A stretch of 34,294 nt of DNA from Alphaproteobacteria bacterium. GTDB taxonomy: Bacteria > Pseudomonadota > Alphaproteobacteria > Paracaedibacterales > CAIOTO01. The position numbers and the translations under genes are program-made. This document shows positions 9,384 to 17,651 of this stretch, piece after piece (within the stretch, counting starts at the first letter, position 1; each line of letters begins with the position of its first letter). The notes beneath the pieces were generated by a model that saw only the letters and a list, made by a program, of their open reading frames with translations, was not told the origin of the DNA and did not search any database. The stretch covers positions 1 to 34,294 of the forward strand of contig CANLGW010000010.1 of the NCBI GenBank assembly GCA_947490395.1. The letters are read 5' to 3'.

Positions 9384-9511
9384 GGAGTACCAGCGTAATC
9401 ATAAGCGTATACAAATCTTAGACAAAAATTAATATTGCCTCTTTGATCCATTGATTTTCATCTCTTAGATGACCTAAACTAACATTAATATAATTAATTT
9501 TGAGGTGTTTT

Positions 9512-10219
9512 GTGTCGCAGCGACGTTCCCAAGTAGAAATTATTCGCTTCGATCATGTCAGTTTATATTACCCATCAGGTGCACCTGTTTTTTATAACTT
9601 GAATTTCTCTTTTTATTCATCAGGATTTTATTTTCTAACAGGCGCGAGTGGTGCAGGTAAAACATCCATGATGAAGCTTATTTATCGTGATTTAAAACCA
9701 TCAGAAGGGCTCGTAACTGTTTTTGGGCGCGATGTTACATCCCTTGGTAATGCCGAACTTCCTTTGTTTAGGCAAAAAATGGGGCTTGTGTTTCAGGACT
9801 GTCGTTTACTGCCACACCTCAGTGTTCTAGATAACGTCGCACTTGCACTTCGTATTACAGGCATGGATTTAAAACGTGCACGCAATTATGGGAAAGAGTT
9901 GCTCTACTGGGTTGGGCTGGGTGATCATTTGAATTACCTGCCAAACAGTCTATCCGATGGTCAAAAACAACGTGTAGGTATTGCACGTGCTGTCATAACA
10001 CGGCCATTGTTATTGCTGGCAGATGAGCCAACAGGTAACGTCGATGATAAAGCGGCTTTTAAATTGATGCAGTTATTTGAAGAACTTAATAAAATTGGTA
10101 CAACAATTTTGGTCGCAACGCATAACCGAAGTTTAGTCGATTCGTTTAGTCATCCTGAATTGCATCTATCACAAGGGCAGTTGTCTATCAATTATCCAAA
10201 AAATGCACGTAGTGCTTAA
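9512..10219 (+). CDS. ftsE: Cell division ATP-binding protein FtsE
   Basis: This is the ABC ATPase that pairs with FtsX at the inner membrane and couples the divisome to peptidoglycan hydrolase control. The 235-residue product has FDHVSLYYPSG at the N-terminus, Walker A GASGAGKT, a Q-loop in LVFQDCRLLPHLSV, the signature as LSDGQKQR (normally LSGGEQQR), Walker B LLLADEPTGNVD and the switch His in ATHNRS. I chose GTG at 9512 because a GAGG Shine-Dalgarno lies at 9502-9505. A TTG at 9500 would add four residues that do not fit the family. FtsX follows 46 bp later. The substituted signature motif is unusual but keeps its key Ser, second Gly, and QR. Confidence 0.88.
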   Translation: MSQRRSQVEIIRFDHVSLYYPSGAPVFYNLNFSFYSSGFYFLTGASGAGKTSMMKLIYRDLKPSEGLVTVFGRDVTSLGNAELPLFRQKMGLVFQDCRLLPHLSVLDNVALALRITGMDLKRARNYGKELLYWVGLGDHLNYLPNSLSDGQKQRVGIARAVITRPLLLLADEPTGNVDDKAAFKLMQLFEELNKIGTTILVATHNRSLVDSFSHPELHLSQGQLSINYPKNARSA

Positions 10220-10265
10220 TGCTTATAACTACATGAAAATCAAAATAAACAAAAAGGGAATATAG

Positions 10266-11240
10266 ATGACAAATAAAATAGAAAAACCTTCTTATGTCTT
10301 ACGTGATATTCCGCTTGACCAGGAATCTGGAAGACGTCACATTCCAGTACTGATGGGGTTGTTGGTTTTTTTACTTATTATTGTTTTCACAGCCGCTATT
10401 ACGATCGGTAGTGCGCTCCACAAATGGCAAAATCCAGGCGGACAAAAAGTTACGATTGAAATCTTGGAAGGCAGTGCTGTGGCAACAACGCTTGTGGGCA
10501 CACCTGCAGGTGCAGTCGCTCCCGCTGAACAAGCTGTCGTTGTTCCTAACAGTGCGCCTATTGATATTGAAAAAATTAAAAATATCCTTCGTACAATACC
10601 AGGGGTGTCATCCTTTGAAATTCTTGATCATGAAAAATTGATGTTATTATTACAACCTTGGGTTGGTGATACTGGAAATCTAACGGATTTAAAAATGCCC
10701 CTTTTAATTGATGTTGAGCTTGATTCACGCGTACCTTTTCAGGTGTCTGAGGCACATCGTATTTTAAGTCAAATTGCCCCTGGCGTACGTATTGAATCTC
10801 ATGCAAAATGGCAACAAACACTTGTCACATTGGCGCAATCTCTTCGAACGCTTTCCTATATCATTATAGGATTTATTGCGTTAACGATTTTTGTGATTGT
10901 CAGTCTCATGACACGGGCATCACTTAACGTGCACAGCGATATTATTAACGTTTTGCGATTGATGGGTGCCCGTAATCGTTATATTGCCAGCTATTTCCAA
11001 AATAGCTCATTTTGGTTGTGTCTCAAAGGAGGAGCAATCGGTCTTATTGCTGCTATACCGACGGTTATCTTCATGGGGTGGCTCTCACGTCACCTTGGTA
11101 TGCCTAAATTCTTTACAGCTGAACCTGCAACAGGTGCGTGGATTTTTATTTTACTGCTTCCTATTACGATTGCATGTGTGGGGATGTTTGTTTCACGCCT
11201 TGCTGTTATTGGTACGCTGATGCGGCTTGATGCGACATGA
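10266..11240 (+). CDS. ftsX: Cell division permease-like protein FtsX
   Basis: FtsX is the membrane partner of FtsE. The 324-residue protein has the expected layout: a cytoplasmic N-terminus, a first membrane segment near 29-50 (PVLMGLLVFLLIIVFTAAITIG), a large extracytoplasmic region to about 190, then three membrane segments at about 195-215, 247-270 and 290-315. The motif ...NVLRLMGARNRYIASYF, typical of the FtsX cytoplasmic loop, is present. The start is preceded by AAGGGAA. It overlaps the next gene by ATGA (11237-11240), so ftsE, ftsX and the DUF218 gene form one operon. Sequence in the extracytoplasmic loop is divergent, including an Ala/Val-rich stretch near 72-95, as is usual for the family. 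Confidence 0.85.
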   Translation: MTNKIEKPSYVLRDIPLDQESGRRHIPVLMGLLVFLLIIVFTAAITIGSALHKWQNPGGQKVTIEILEGSAVATTLVGTPAGAVAPAEQAVVVPNSAPIDIEKIKNILRTIPGVSSFEILDHEKLMLLLQPWVGDTGNLTDLKMPLLIDVELDSRVPFQVSEAHRILSQIAPGVRIESHAKWQQTLVTLAQSLRTLSYIIIGFIALTIFVIVSLMTRASLNVHSDIINVLRLMGARNRYIASYFQNSSFWLCLKGGAIGLIAAIPTVIFMGWLSRHLGMPKFFTAEPATGAWIFILLLPITIACVGMFVSRLAVIGTLMRLDAT

Positions 11241-11815
11241 AGGCGTTTATTTATTTTACACGACGCTTTTGTTTAGCCTTGCTTGTCATTATGGTGATAT
11301 GGCTGATGGGGTTTGTTATATTTATGATAACACTGCCTAAACAACCTGGTGATAAACAGCACGTTGCTGATGCTATTGTCGTGTTAACGGGGGGAAAGGG
11401 GCGTGTTGAGGTTGGTATAGCACTTTTTGATGCGGGGCTTGGTAAACGATTGTTTATTTCAGGCGTTTTTAAAGGTGTCAATGCAAAAACACTTGCCTCA
11501 AAACAAGATGTCCCCAATGCATTATACACGCGTTTATCCGATGTTGAGTTAGGGTATGAAGCCAATAATACGGTTCAAAATGCGATCGAAACAGCAAAAT
11601 GGGCAAAGGAAAATAACATTAAATCCATACGCCTTGTGACGGGGAGTTATCATATTCGTCGGAGTATTATTGAATTTAAACGTATGTTACCAGATGTCAC
11701 GATGATTGGGCATCCTGTTCCCTTTAGAAAAATAATGTCACGTAAAGCTCTTCGGCTCATGTGGAATGAATATTTGAAATTGAACTATGTATGGGCTCAG
11801 GGAATTTTTGGCTAA
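11237..11815 (+). CDS. YdcF/SanA-like DUF218 membrane-anchored protein
   Basis: This 192-residue protein has one N-terminal hydrophobic anchor (about 10-33) followed by a DUF218 domain: DAIVVLTGGKGRVEVGIALFDAG, KRLFISGV, then EANNTVQNAIETAKW and IRLVTGSYHIRRS. The domain probably lies on the periplasmic side. Relatives (SanA, ElyC, YdcF) affect envelope integrity, but their chemistry is unresolved. It is translationally coupled to ftsX; the same ftsE-ftsX-DUF218 order occurs in other alphaproteobacteria (from memory). No terminator is evident after it. Confidence 0.8.
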   Translation: MKAFIYFTRRFCLALLVIMVIWLMGFVIFMITLPKQPGDKQHVADAIVVLTGGKGRVEVGIALFDAGLGKRLFISGVFKGVNAKTLASKQDVPNALYTRLSDVELGYEANNTVQNAIETAKWAKENNIKSIRLVTGSYHIRRSIIEFKRMLPDVTMIGHPVPFRKIMSRKALRLMWNEYLKLNYVWAQGIFG

Positions 11816-11945
11816 AGGGAACCTGTTAACAGAAACGCATGCGAATTTGAAAGGATTATCCTATTTTGTATATCCAACTTAACACTCTTGATGAATCTTA
11901 ATTTATTTCAAATCATATAAACCCATATATTTTTAGCATTGTACC

Positions 11946-11974
11946 TTGACACCCTTTAACAAAAGAAGTTTAAA
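11946..11974 (+). promoter_or_regulatory. Candidate sigma-70 promoter for the restriction endonuclease gene
   Basis: TTGACA (11946-11951) is followed after 17 bp by TTTAAA (11969-11974), with the GTG start 33 bp downstream. The -35 box is a perfect match and the -10 box matches four of six positions. AGGAAA at about 11993-11998 could serve as ribosome-binding site. Confidence 0.45.
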
Positions 11975-12007
11975 TTAAGTTGTTTATGTCATAGGAAATA
12001 ACGTATC

Positions 12008-12730
12008 GTGCCTATTTTGCCTTTTATTCAAGATGCTATTTTTGAACAAATTGTGCTTGATCTTCTATCTGAAGGTAAAAAGGCAAAGCAAATAACAGAA
12101 ACACGTTTTAACCGTAATGTTATTGATCCTTTTGCTGTTTTATTCGAGATGGCTAGTTTTGAAATTGATAGCAAAACGTGGTTACTAAATGAAAAAATAA
12201 GACAAGCACAAAAAACACTTTCCAATGCTATAGGCATGTTTCATCAAAAAATCTTAGGATCCGTGGACGGTTGGCAAGATCTTGGTAAAAATGGAATCGT
12301 TGATCTTGTAAATAATGACCTCAAACTTATTGCCGAAATTAAAAATAAACATAACACAGTAAAAGGATCTGATAAAGTAAACACCTATGATACTTTAAAC
12401 GATCTTGTAATGAAAAAAGGTCATCTATACAAAGACTACACGGCCTATTATGTTGAAATTATTCCAAGCAAGGCACATATTTTTGATCATATGTTTACGC
12501 CTTCTGATAAAAGTCAAGGGTGTAAACGTTCAGGTAATGAGAAAATTCGTCACATCGATGGGAATAGTTTTTATGCAAAAGTAACGGGTGTGCCAACAGC
12601 GCTCCAAATGGTTTTTGAGGCGATTTTTGTTGTTATTCAAAAATACTATCCTCATTTCAATGATCGTGAATTTATTCAAAAATATTTTATAGATGCATTT
12701 GGAGAGAATCCTCTTACCCTCATTAAGTAA
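12008..12730 (+). CDS. Type II restriction endonuclease, Eco47II-like
   Basis: This 240-residue protein resembles the Eco47II/Sau96I-type endonuclease family, which cuts GGNCC or related sites. The conserved centre is clear: IDPFAVLFE (39-47), then QKILGSVDGWQDL (80-92), and the PD-(D/E)XK core GIVDLVNNDLKLIAEIKNKHN, with Asp99, Glu110 and Lys112. The start is GTG with AGGAAA upstream. It converges on, and overlaps by 8 bp, the cytosine methylase gene on the other strand, an arrangement that lets transcription of one gene oppose the other. The exact site specificity is inferred from family resemblance only. The core looks intact and the gene is full length. Confidence 0.78.
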   Translation: MPILPFIQDAIFEQIVLDLLSEGKKAKQITETRFNRNVIDPFAVLFEMASFEIDSKTWLLNEKIRQAQKTLSNAIGMFHQKILGSVDGWQDLGKNGIVDLVNNDLKLIAEIKNKHNTVKGSDKVNTYDTLNDLVMKKGHLYKDYTAYYVEIIPSKAHIFDHMFTPSDKSQGCKRSGNEKIRHIDGNSFYAKVTGVPTALQMVFEAIFVVIQKYYPHFNDREFIQKYFIDAFGENPLTLIK

Positions 12731-13925
12731 TCGCTGATAACATTTGGATTAGACTTGTACTGATATGATAAGCAAGATTCACAGGAACAGCATTCCCAAT
12801 CTGTTTGTATTGAGCCGCCGTAGATCCCATAAATGTCCAATCATCTGGGAACGATTGTATCCGTGCATATTCGGAGATGCTAAGCGGGCGTGTCTCTGAC
12901 GGGTGACAACGCTCGGTTTGCTTTTGTGCAGGGTTGCATGTAAGCGTAAGAGAAGGCTCGTCCCATGCAAGACGCCGAGCCATACCTGTTTTGCCTCCTC
13001 CTTGATAAAAACTTTTCCCCATATATTTTTTCTGAAGATCAATGGGTAATGATTTCCAGTATCCACCCTCTGGAACAAGAGACATAATGGCATGTTTTGA
13101 TGCCGTGTATCGCTGCCCCTCTGAAAAAGGAACATTTTTTAATGCTTCACGTATTGAAATTGTATAATTTTTTTCTTTCGGAAAAATAATAGGAATGAAT
13201 AGATCATCCCTCACGCCAATAATTACAAGCCGTTCTCGTTTTTGTGCCACATCAAAATATTGAGCACGCAATATACGATACTCACAGCGATAACCAAGGT
13301 CTTGTAAAATCCCAAGCATAATCGTCAATGTTCTCCCTGAATCATGTTTTTCTAGACCACGTACATTTTCCCCTAAAATAATTTTAGGACGTATTTGTTT
13401 AATTGCACGTGCATATTCAAAAAATAACGTTCCACGAATATCTTCAAATCCAAGCTTTTTCCCAGCATAACTAAAGGCTTGACAAGGAAATCCACCGGCG
13501 ATCACATCGGCTGTCTTTTCTGTAAAATCAACATTTTTAACATCGTCTGTAATTACATTCCAGTGAGGTCTATTGTGTGACAGTGTTGTTGTGGCGGTTT
13601 TATCAATTTCGACAAGCATCTTTGTTTGAATGCCTGCATTTTCCATTCCAAGCGCCAAACCACCAGCACCCGCAAAAAGCTCAATTGCTGAAAAAGGTGT
13701 TTTATATTCATTTTTCAAGAAAGAAAAGGGAACCTCACGCGCGTTACCTGAAAGTTTAGCCTTTAATTCTTCAAGCTCTGATCGCTCAAACAACCGATCG
13801 CCATGTCCATCACGTGTGGTTTTGATAAGCCCTTTCTTTTCCCAACGACGAATTGTATCGTGAGAAATGTCAAGTATTTCACACGCTTTACGTATCGATA
13901 ACGGATCAGAGTTTAGTTCGTACAT
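12723..13925 (-). CDS. DNA (cytosine-5) methyltransferase with fused MerR-like HTH
   Basis: This 400-residue protein has two parts. Residues 1-60 form a MerR/excisionase-like helix-turn-helix (SIRKACEILDISHDTIRRWEKKGLI, then DGHGDRLFERSELEEL). Residues 78-400 form a C5-methylase with motif I ELFAGAGGLALG (82-93), motif IV GGFPCQAFS with catalytic Cys148, motif VI ENV (186-188), motif VIII QKRERLVIIG (228-237), a target-recognition region about 250-345, and motif X QIGNAVPV near 376. It should protect the site cut by the convergent Eco47II-like enzyme. No separate controller gene is seen, so the HTH could provide autoregulation. A large palindrome starts 2 bp upstream of the ATG at 13925 and overlaps the promoter. 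There is no room for a normal Shine-Dalgarno outside the palindrome. Confidence 0.88.
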   Translation of the reverse strand: MYELNSDPLSIRKACEILDISHDTIRRWEKKGLIKTTRDGHGDRLFERSELEELKAKLSGNAREVPFSFLKNEYKTPFSAIELFAGAGGLALGMENAGIQTKMLVEIDKTATTTLSHNRPHWNVITDDVKNVDFTEKTADVIAGGFPCQAFSYAGKKLGFEDIRGTLFFEYARAIKQIRPKIILGENVRGLEKHDSGRTLTIMLGILQDLGYRCEYRILRAQYFDVAQKRERLVIIGVRDDLFIPIIFPKEKNYTISIREALKNVPFSEGQRYTASKHAIMSLVPEGGYWKSLPIDLQKKYMGKSFYQGGGKTGMARRLAWDEPSLTLTCNPAQKQTERCHPSETRPLSISEYARIQSFPDDWTFMGSTAAQYKQIGNAVPVNLAYHISTSLIQMLSAIT

Positions 13926-13926
13926 T

Positions 13927-13964
13927 ATTATAGTAACCTTTGCATATGCATAGGTTACTATAAT
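13927..13964 (-). promoter_or_regulatory. 38-bp palindromic operator candidate of the methylase gene
   Basis: ATTATAGTAACC (13927-13938) and GGTTACTATAAT (13953-13964) are perfect 12-bp inverted arms. The 14-bp spacer contains another palindrome, TGCATATGCA (13941-13950). It covers the predicted -10 box and the whole leader up to the methylase ATG. A dyad of this size is a natural site for a dimeric MerR-like regulator, here possibly the methylase's own N-terminus. If transcribed, it would also form a hairpin at the start codon. Confidence 0.7.
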
Positions 13965-13985
13965 TTGATTTAATGCGAATTACAA
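13957..13985 (-). promoter_or_regulatory. Candidate sigma-70 promoter of the methylase gene
   Basis: On the minus strand TTGTAA (13985-13980) is followed after exactly 17 bp by TATAGT (13962-13957), matching four and five of six consensus positions. Transcription would start inside the palindrome spacer, giving a leader of about 25 nt. The -10 lies inside one arm, so a bound regulator would block RNA polymerase. Confidence 0.5.
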
Positions 13986-14114
13986 TATTTTTAGCCGAGA
14001 GTCATTGTCAATACAGACATTAATTTAAAGGATGTACCTTCGTTTAACCTTCCTTAAAATATTTCATATCTATACCCATCGGAAATGAAAACACCTGTTT
14101 TTACCAATGTTGTC

Positions 14115-14210
14115 GTCATAGCGAGCGTAGCGAAGCTATTCAGGAAAATAGGCATTTTTGTAATTAACAATCACTGGGTGGCTACATCTGTTTCGCAGAT
14201 TCGCCATGAC
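14115..14210. repeat. Dispersed palindromic repeat (imperfect inverted arms)
   Basis: The left arm GTCATAGCGAGCGTAGCGAAGC (14115-14136, quoted here in two halves: GTCATAGCGAG, CGTAGCGAAGC) is imperfectly complementary to 14188-14210 (CTGTTTCGCAGATTCGCCATGAC). GCGAGC-GTAGCGAAGC repeats of this kind are common intergenic palindromes in alphaproteobacteria and other genomes (from memory). The 51-bp centre is less structured. It lies in the 535-bp gene-free stretch between the methylase and asd, which otherwise contains the methylase promoter, a small hairpin at 14319-14337 and AT-rich sequence before asd. A 64-codon open frame covering this repeat looks accidental. Confidence 0.5.
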
Positions 14211-14318
14211 AGAAAATGGGCATCTTCATGTTCATTCGGTATAGCTGAATTTATGTGTATTCACCTGAAAATAAAATAAGAATTATAAGTTAACCCACCG
14301 TTTATAATTATACTTTTT

Positions 14319-14337
14319 CTTTGCCAGCAAGGCAAAG
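14319..14337. other. 7-bp hairpin upstream of asd
   Basis: CTTTGCC (14319-14325) pairs with GGCAAAG (14331-14337) around an AGCAA loop. Five T residues precede it on the plus strand, and on the minus strand A residues follow it, so it is not a standard terminator in either direction. Its role is unknown. Confidence 0.3.
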
Positions 14338-14460
14338 CGACGCCTATCCTTTTCAAAGCAAATGTGGTGATTAATATCAATTAATAAATTCCCTTGCGAT
14401 TTTTGTAAAAAAATCCATATTGTGCATTAGCATTATATATTAAAAAATAAAAGAGACTCT

Positions 14461-15495
14461 ATGACTTTTAAGAATCTAACATTTACCGTTGTTGGTGCAA
14501 CAGGCGCTGTTGGTAATGCTGTTCTTTCGCTTTTAGCTGACCGTGGCATTCCAAAGGAAAATGTAAAAGCAGTTGCATCCAAACGTTCCCTTGGAGCATC
14601 TGTTTCTTATGGTGATCATGCTGAATTGGCGATAAAGCCCCTTGAACATTTTGATTTTAGTTCAACTCATATCGCATTCTTTGCCGTTGGCAGTGATGTA
14701 TCTGCCGAATATGTGTTGCGTGCCGTACAGCAAGGTGCCCTCGTTATCGATAAATCATCGTATTTTCGCATGGATGTGGATGTTCCCCTTATTGTTCCAG
14801 AGGTCAACCCAGACGCAATCGCACACGCATCTAAACGCCGTATTATCGCAAATCCAAATTGTTCAACGATTCAGCTTGTTGCGGCTTTGAAACCTATTTA
14901 TGACATTAACCCCATTCGGCGTATCGTTTTATCCACATATCAGGCCGTTTCGGGAGCAGGTAGTAATGCTATGGATATTTTGTATAATGAAACAAAAACG
15001 GTGTTGATGAATCAGCCATCTACACCAAATACAACATTTCAAAAACCTATTGCCTTTAACGTGATTCCAAAAATTGATGTATTTATGGATGATGGCAGCA
15101 CAAAAGAAGAATGGAAGATGATTGAAGAAACGAAAAAAATCTTGTCACCAGACATTCGTGTGGCTGCAACGTGCGTGCGCGTGCCTGTTTTTGTGGGGCA
15201 CTCGATTTCGGCGACATTTGAATTAACGCATGCGTTTGATTTGAAAGATATCATAAAGGCGCTAAAAACGTCCAAAGCATTGAAAGTAGCAGGAGCTACG
15301 GATCAATTCCATACACCGTCAGAAGTTGCGCAGGAGGATTATATTTTTGTAAGCCGCATTCGCCGTGATGTATCCACCGAAAATGGGGTATCTTTGTGGA
15401 TTGTAGCCGATAATTTGCGCAAAGGTGCAGCACTGAATGCCGTGCAAATTGCTGAACAAACGTATAAACACCATAGACATTTGATACATCTATAA
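14461..15495 (+). CDS. asd: Aspartate-semialdehyde dehydrogenase
   Basis: Asd reduces aspartyl phosphate to aspartate semialdehyde with NADPH, the branch point to diaminopimelate/lysine, threonine and methionine. The 344-residue protein is the usual length. It has the nucleotide-binding start TVVGATGAVGNAVLSLL (9-25), the catalytic Cys134 in NPNCSTIQ, the SGAGSNA loop near 164-170, and the active-site His247 in VPVFVGHS. Diaminopimelate is needed for peptidoglycan, which agrees with the presence of murJ and ftsEX. It stands alone: the next genes downstream are on the other strand. It is preceded by a weak AGAG-type ribosome-binding site. Confidence 0.92.
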   Translation: MTFKNLTFTVVGATGAVGNAVLSLLADRGIPKENVKAVASKRSLGASVSYGDHAELAIKPLEHFDFSSTHIAFFAVGSDVSAEYVLRAVQQGALVIDKSSYFRMDVDVPLIVPEVNPDAIAHASKRRIIANPNCSTIQLVAALKPIYDINPIRRIVLSTYQAVSGAGSNAMDILYNETKTVLMNQPSTPNTTFQKPIAFNVIPKIDVFMDDGSTKEEWKMIEETKKILSPDIRVAATCVRVPVFVGHSISATFELTHAFDLKDIIKALKTSKALKVAGATDQFHTPSEVAQEDYIFVSRIRRDVSTENGVSLWIVADNLRKGAALNAVQIAEQTYKHHRHLIHL

Positions 15496-15511
15496 GTGGT
15501 GAGAACAAAAT

Positions 15512-15943
15512 TTATGACGTGCGTCTAAAAGCTGTTTTAATTTGGTAATCTTTCTTTGACCCTTTCACGGTATATAATATATCAAAATGATTATTATTAT
15601 GAAATAGCCATTGGCAATGATAAAGATCCTGATTACAGAGGTGATCGTGCTGTGCAGTCACAGGAAATAAGGTATCTTCTACACTAACATCATGCAGCAA
15701 AACACCATTGCTTTTAAAAATGGTAAACGTGTTAGGTGTAATTGCATAGACATGTGTTTGAAAACATGTTTGGCAGTCGTTGTGCAGATGATACGTCCCT
15801 TCCTCAGTGTACAAAATACGTTCATCATCTTTTATGGCAAAATGTGCTGTTCCTGTTATGATGACGTTTGGTTCTGAAACATGCCGTGTGAATATCCAGT
15901 GGCCTTTGAATATGTGATAAAAATTAAGTTTTTTGTGGATCAT
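15512..15943 (-). CDS. DUF6314-like protein
   Basis: This 143-residue soluble protein has an N-terminal pattern FKGHWIFTRHV (residues about 12-22), a middle block LYTEEGTYHL and a C-terminal VKGSKKDYQIKTAFRR. These match the pattern I remember for the DUF6314 family of alphaproteobacteria (GxWxFxR at the start, VxGPxKDYxIxTxYxR at the end). The predicted fold is an all-beta barrel. No catalytic residues are known. The protein contains six His and three Cys between residues 50 and 120, possibly relevant to metal or haem binding, but this is speculation. It converges on asd with a 16-bp gap. Confidence 0.6.
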   Translation of the reverse strand: MIHKKLNFYHIFKGHWIFTRHVSEPNVIITGTAHFAIKDDERILYTEEGTYHLHNDCQTCFQTHVYAITPNTFTIFKSNGVLLHDVSVEDTLFPVTAQHDHLCNQDLYHCQWLFHNNNHFDILYTVKGSKKDYQIKTAFRRTS

Positions 15944-16132
15944 GCTTTTAACATTTTATCTATAAAGATTATTCACTATTGGCACGACATATTGACGGCA
16001 TAAAGCCAGGTCATTATAGCATAAAATCACCTATTAGTTTAAAAAATAATCAGCAATTTTATCTTTTTATGGATTTGTTGAAAGTGGGGTGGTACTATTT
16101 AGTTAATTTTGTTTAATTAGATAAATAGAGCA

Positions 16133-16936
16133 ATGAAATTTTGTACCGTTGACGCGTTTACCCACATTTTGTTTAAAGGAAATCCTGCAGCTGTTTGTGT
16201 TGTTGATATGTTCCCAAGTGATGTTTTTATGCAAAATGTAGCAACAGAGGTCAATCTATCGGAGACGGCATTTGTTGTGCCATTAGATGGAAATCATTTT
16301 GCTATTCGTTGGTTTACCCCTACGATTGAGGTCGCTTTGTGTGGGCATGCCACATTGGCGGCGGCTCATGTTTTATGGACTGAGATGGAAATTGTTGCAC
16401 GAGAAGAAATTTATTTTGAATCAAAAAGTGGTATCTTAAAAGCGTGGCGCCATGATGATGGTATTACACTTGATTTTCCTGCCCATTATACAGAGCCAAT
16501 GAGTACACCTGATGGTCTTTTTGAAGCCCTAGGTGTAGCGCCTGTGTATGTTGGTCTTGCGCATGATGATTGTGTTGTTGAATTGCATTCAGCCGATGAA
16601 GTTATCCATTTGTCACCCGATATTGCCCATTTAGCTGAACTTGAATGTCGCGGTGTGATTGTGACGGCTGAGGCGCCAGAAGGGGCTAATTATGATTTTG
16701 TATCGCGTTACTTTGCCCCAAAGGAAGGGATTCTTGAAGATCCTGTGACGGGATCAGCGCATTGTAAGCTTGCAACTTATTGGTCAGAACGTTTAGGGAG
16801 AAATAAGCTTGTTGGTTATCAGGCTTCTAAACGTGGTGGCTATGTTAATGTTTCACATGAAGGTGATCGTGTTTTTTTAACAGGGCATGCTGTTACGGCT
16901 TTTAGTGGCCGATTTGTCGGTATTCCAGTATTTTAA
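16133..16936 (+). CDS. PhzF-family isomerase
   Basis: This 267-residue protein belongs to the PhzF/YddE family of diaminopimelate-epimerase-fold isomerases. Diagnostic features are VDAFTHILFKGNPAAV at the N-terminus, Glu44 in NLSETAFVV (the catalytic acid position of PhzF), WFTPTIEVALCGHATLAAAHVL, and DPVTGSAHCKLATYW near the C-terminus. Substrates of most family members are unknown; a phenazine role is not implied because no phz neighbours are present. It starts at ATG 16133 and overlaps the convergent acyltransferase gene by 4 bp at its 3' end. It is not in an operon. Confidence 0.88.
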   Translation: MKFCTVDAFTHILFKGNPAAVCVVDMFPSDVFMQNVATEVNLSETAFVVPLDGNHFAIRWFTPTIEVALCGHATLAAAHVLWTEMEIVAREEIYFESKSGILKAWRHDDGITLDFPAHYTEPMSTPDGLFEALGVAPVYVGLAHDDCVVELHSADEVIHLSPDIAHLAELECRGVIVTAEAPEGANYDFVSRYFAPKEGILEDPVTGSAHCKLATYWSERLGRNKLVGYQASKRGGYVNVSHEGDRVFLTGHAVTAFSGRFVGIPVF

Positions 16937-17637
16937 TGTGATCCGAAATGCGTGGTTAATGGCTTGGTTGTTAGTTGATCAGCCGTTGTTTCGGTTTCAA
17001 GGAGGGCTTCTTTGATTAATTCTTTGCATAATAAGAATTCGGCATCATCCTGTGTATTGTTTGCCATAATTGGTGCGCCTATAATGTAAACACCTTTGCT
17101 AAAGGGCAAGGGGAACAGGAAATTATCCCATGTTTTTAAAAAACGTCGTCGTGTTAAGGCATAACTAACGGGTATGATGGGTGATTTTGCAAGACGTGCA
17201 ATGTGGATGACCCCGTCAGCTACGTGATGACGTGGTCCTTTTGGGCCATCAGGTGTTATGCCTATACAATGTCCATTTTTCAAAACGCGGACGGCTTCAA
17301 TGGCTGCTTTTACGCCTCCACGTGTGCTGGATCCATAAATACTATTAATTTTCCGGTGCTGAATAAGGCGCGAGATGAGTTTGCCATCACCATGTTCAGA
17401 GAGTAACATGTGGAGTGGTTTGTCCCAGACCCAAGCAAAGGGCATCATGGCAAGACGTCCGTGCCAGAAACAAACAAGAAAAGATTGATTCGCATTAATT
17501 AGGTTTTTAGCGTGTTCAAAACCAACATAGTCCCACTGTGTTGTTTTAAAAACAAACCATAAATAGTGATACCCAATCCATGCAAGCATATGTTGCGCAT
17601 ACGTTGATTTTATAAAGGACTTAAGAATTTTTTTCAT
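16933..17637 (-). CDS. DUF374 lysophospholipid acyltransferase-like protein
   Basis: This 234-residue protein is related to lipid A or lysophospholipid acyltransferases (DUF374). The acyltransferase motif appears as CFWHGRLAMMPF (His near 59), followed by LSEHGDGKLISRLI, a GSSTRGGVKA block, and the ITPDGPKGPRHHVADGVIHIARL substrate-binding region, all family hallmarks. Relatives add acyl chains, including to lipid A or Kdo-containing precursors; the donor and acceptor are not deducible. It begins 14 nt after the 3' end of tRNA-Gln on the same strand and has no Shine-Dalgarno, so it probably depends on a transcript shared with the tRNA. Confidence 0.82.
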   Translation of the reverse strand: MKKILKSFIKSTYAQHMLAWIGYHYLWFVFKTTQWDYVGFEHAKNLINANQSFLVCFWHGRLAMMPFAWVWDKPLHMLLSEHGDGKLISRLIQHRKINSIYGSSTRGGVKAAIEAVRVLKNGHCIGITPDGPKGPRHHVADGVIHIARLAKSPIIPVSYALTRRRFLKTWDNFLFPLPFSKGVYIIGAPIMANNTQDDAEFLLCKELIKEALLETETTADQLTTKPLTTHFGSH

Positions 17638-17651
17638 GAAAGAAATACGGT

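Noticed and set aside
14085-14279. A 64-codon open frame across the palindromic repeat
   Set aside because: It is composed of repeat sequence, has no ribosome-binding site, and shows no protein-like pattern.
16133-16936. A phenazine biosynthesis role for the PhzF-like protein
   Set aside because: No other phz genes are nearby, and most PhzF-family proteins have other or unknown substrates.
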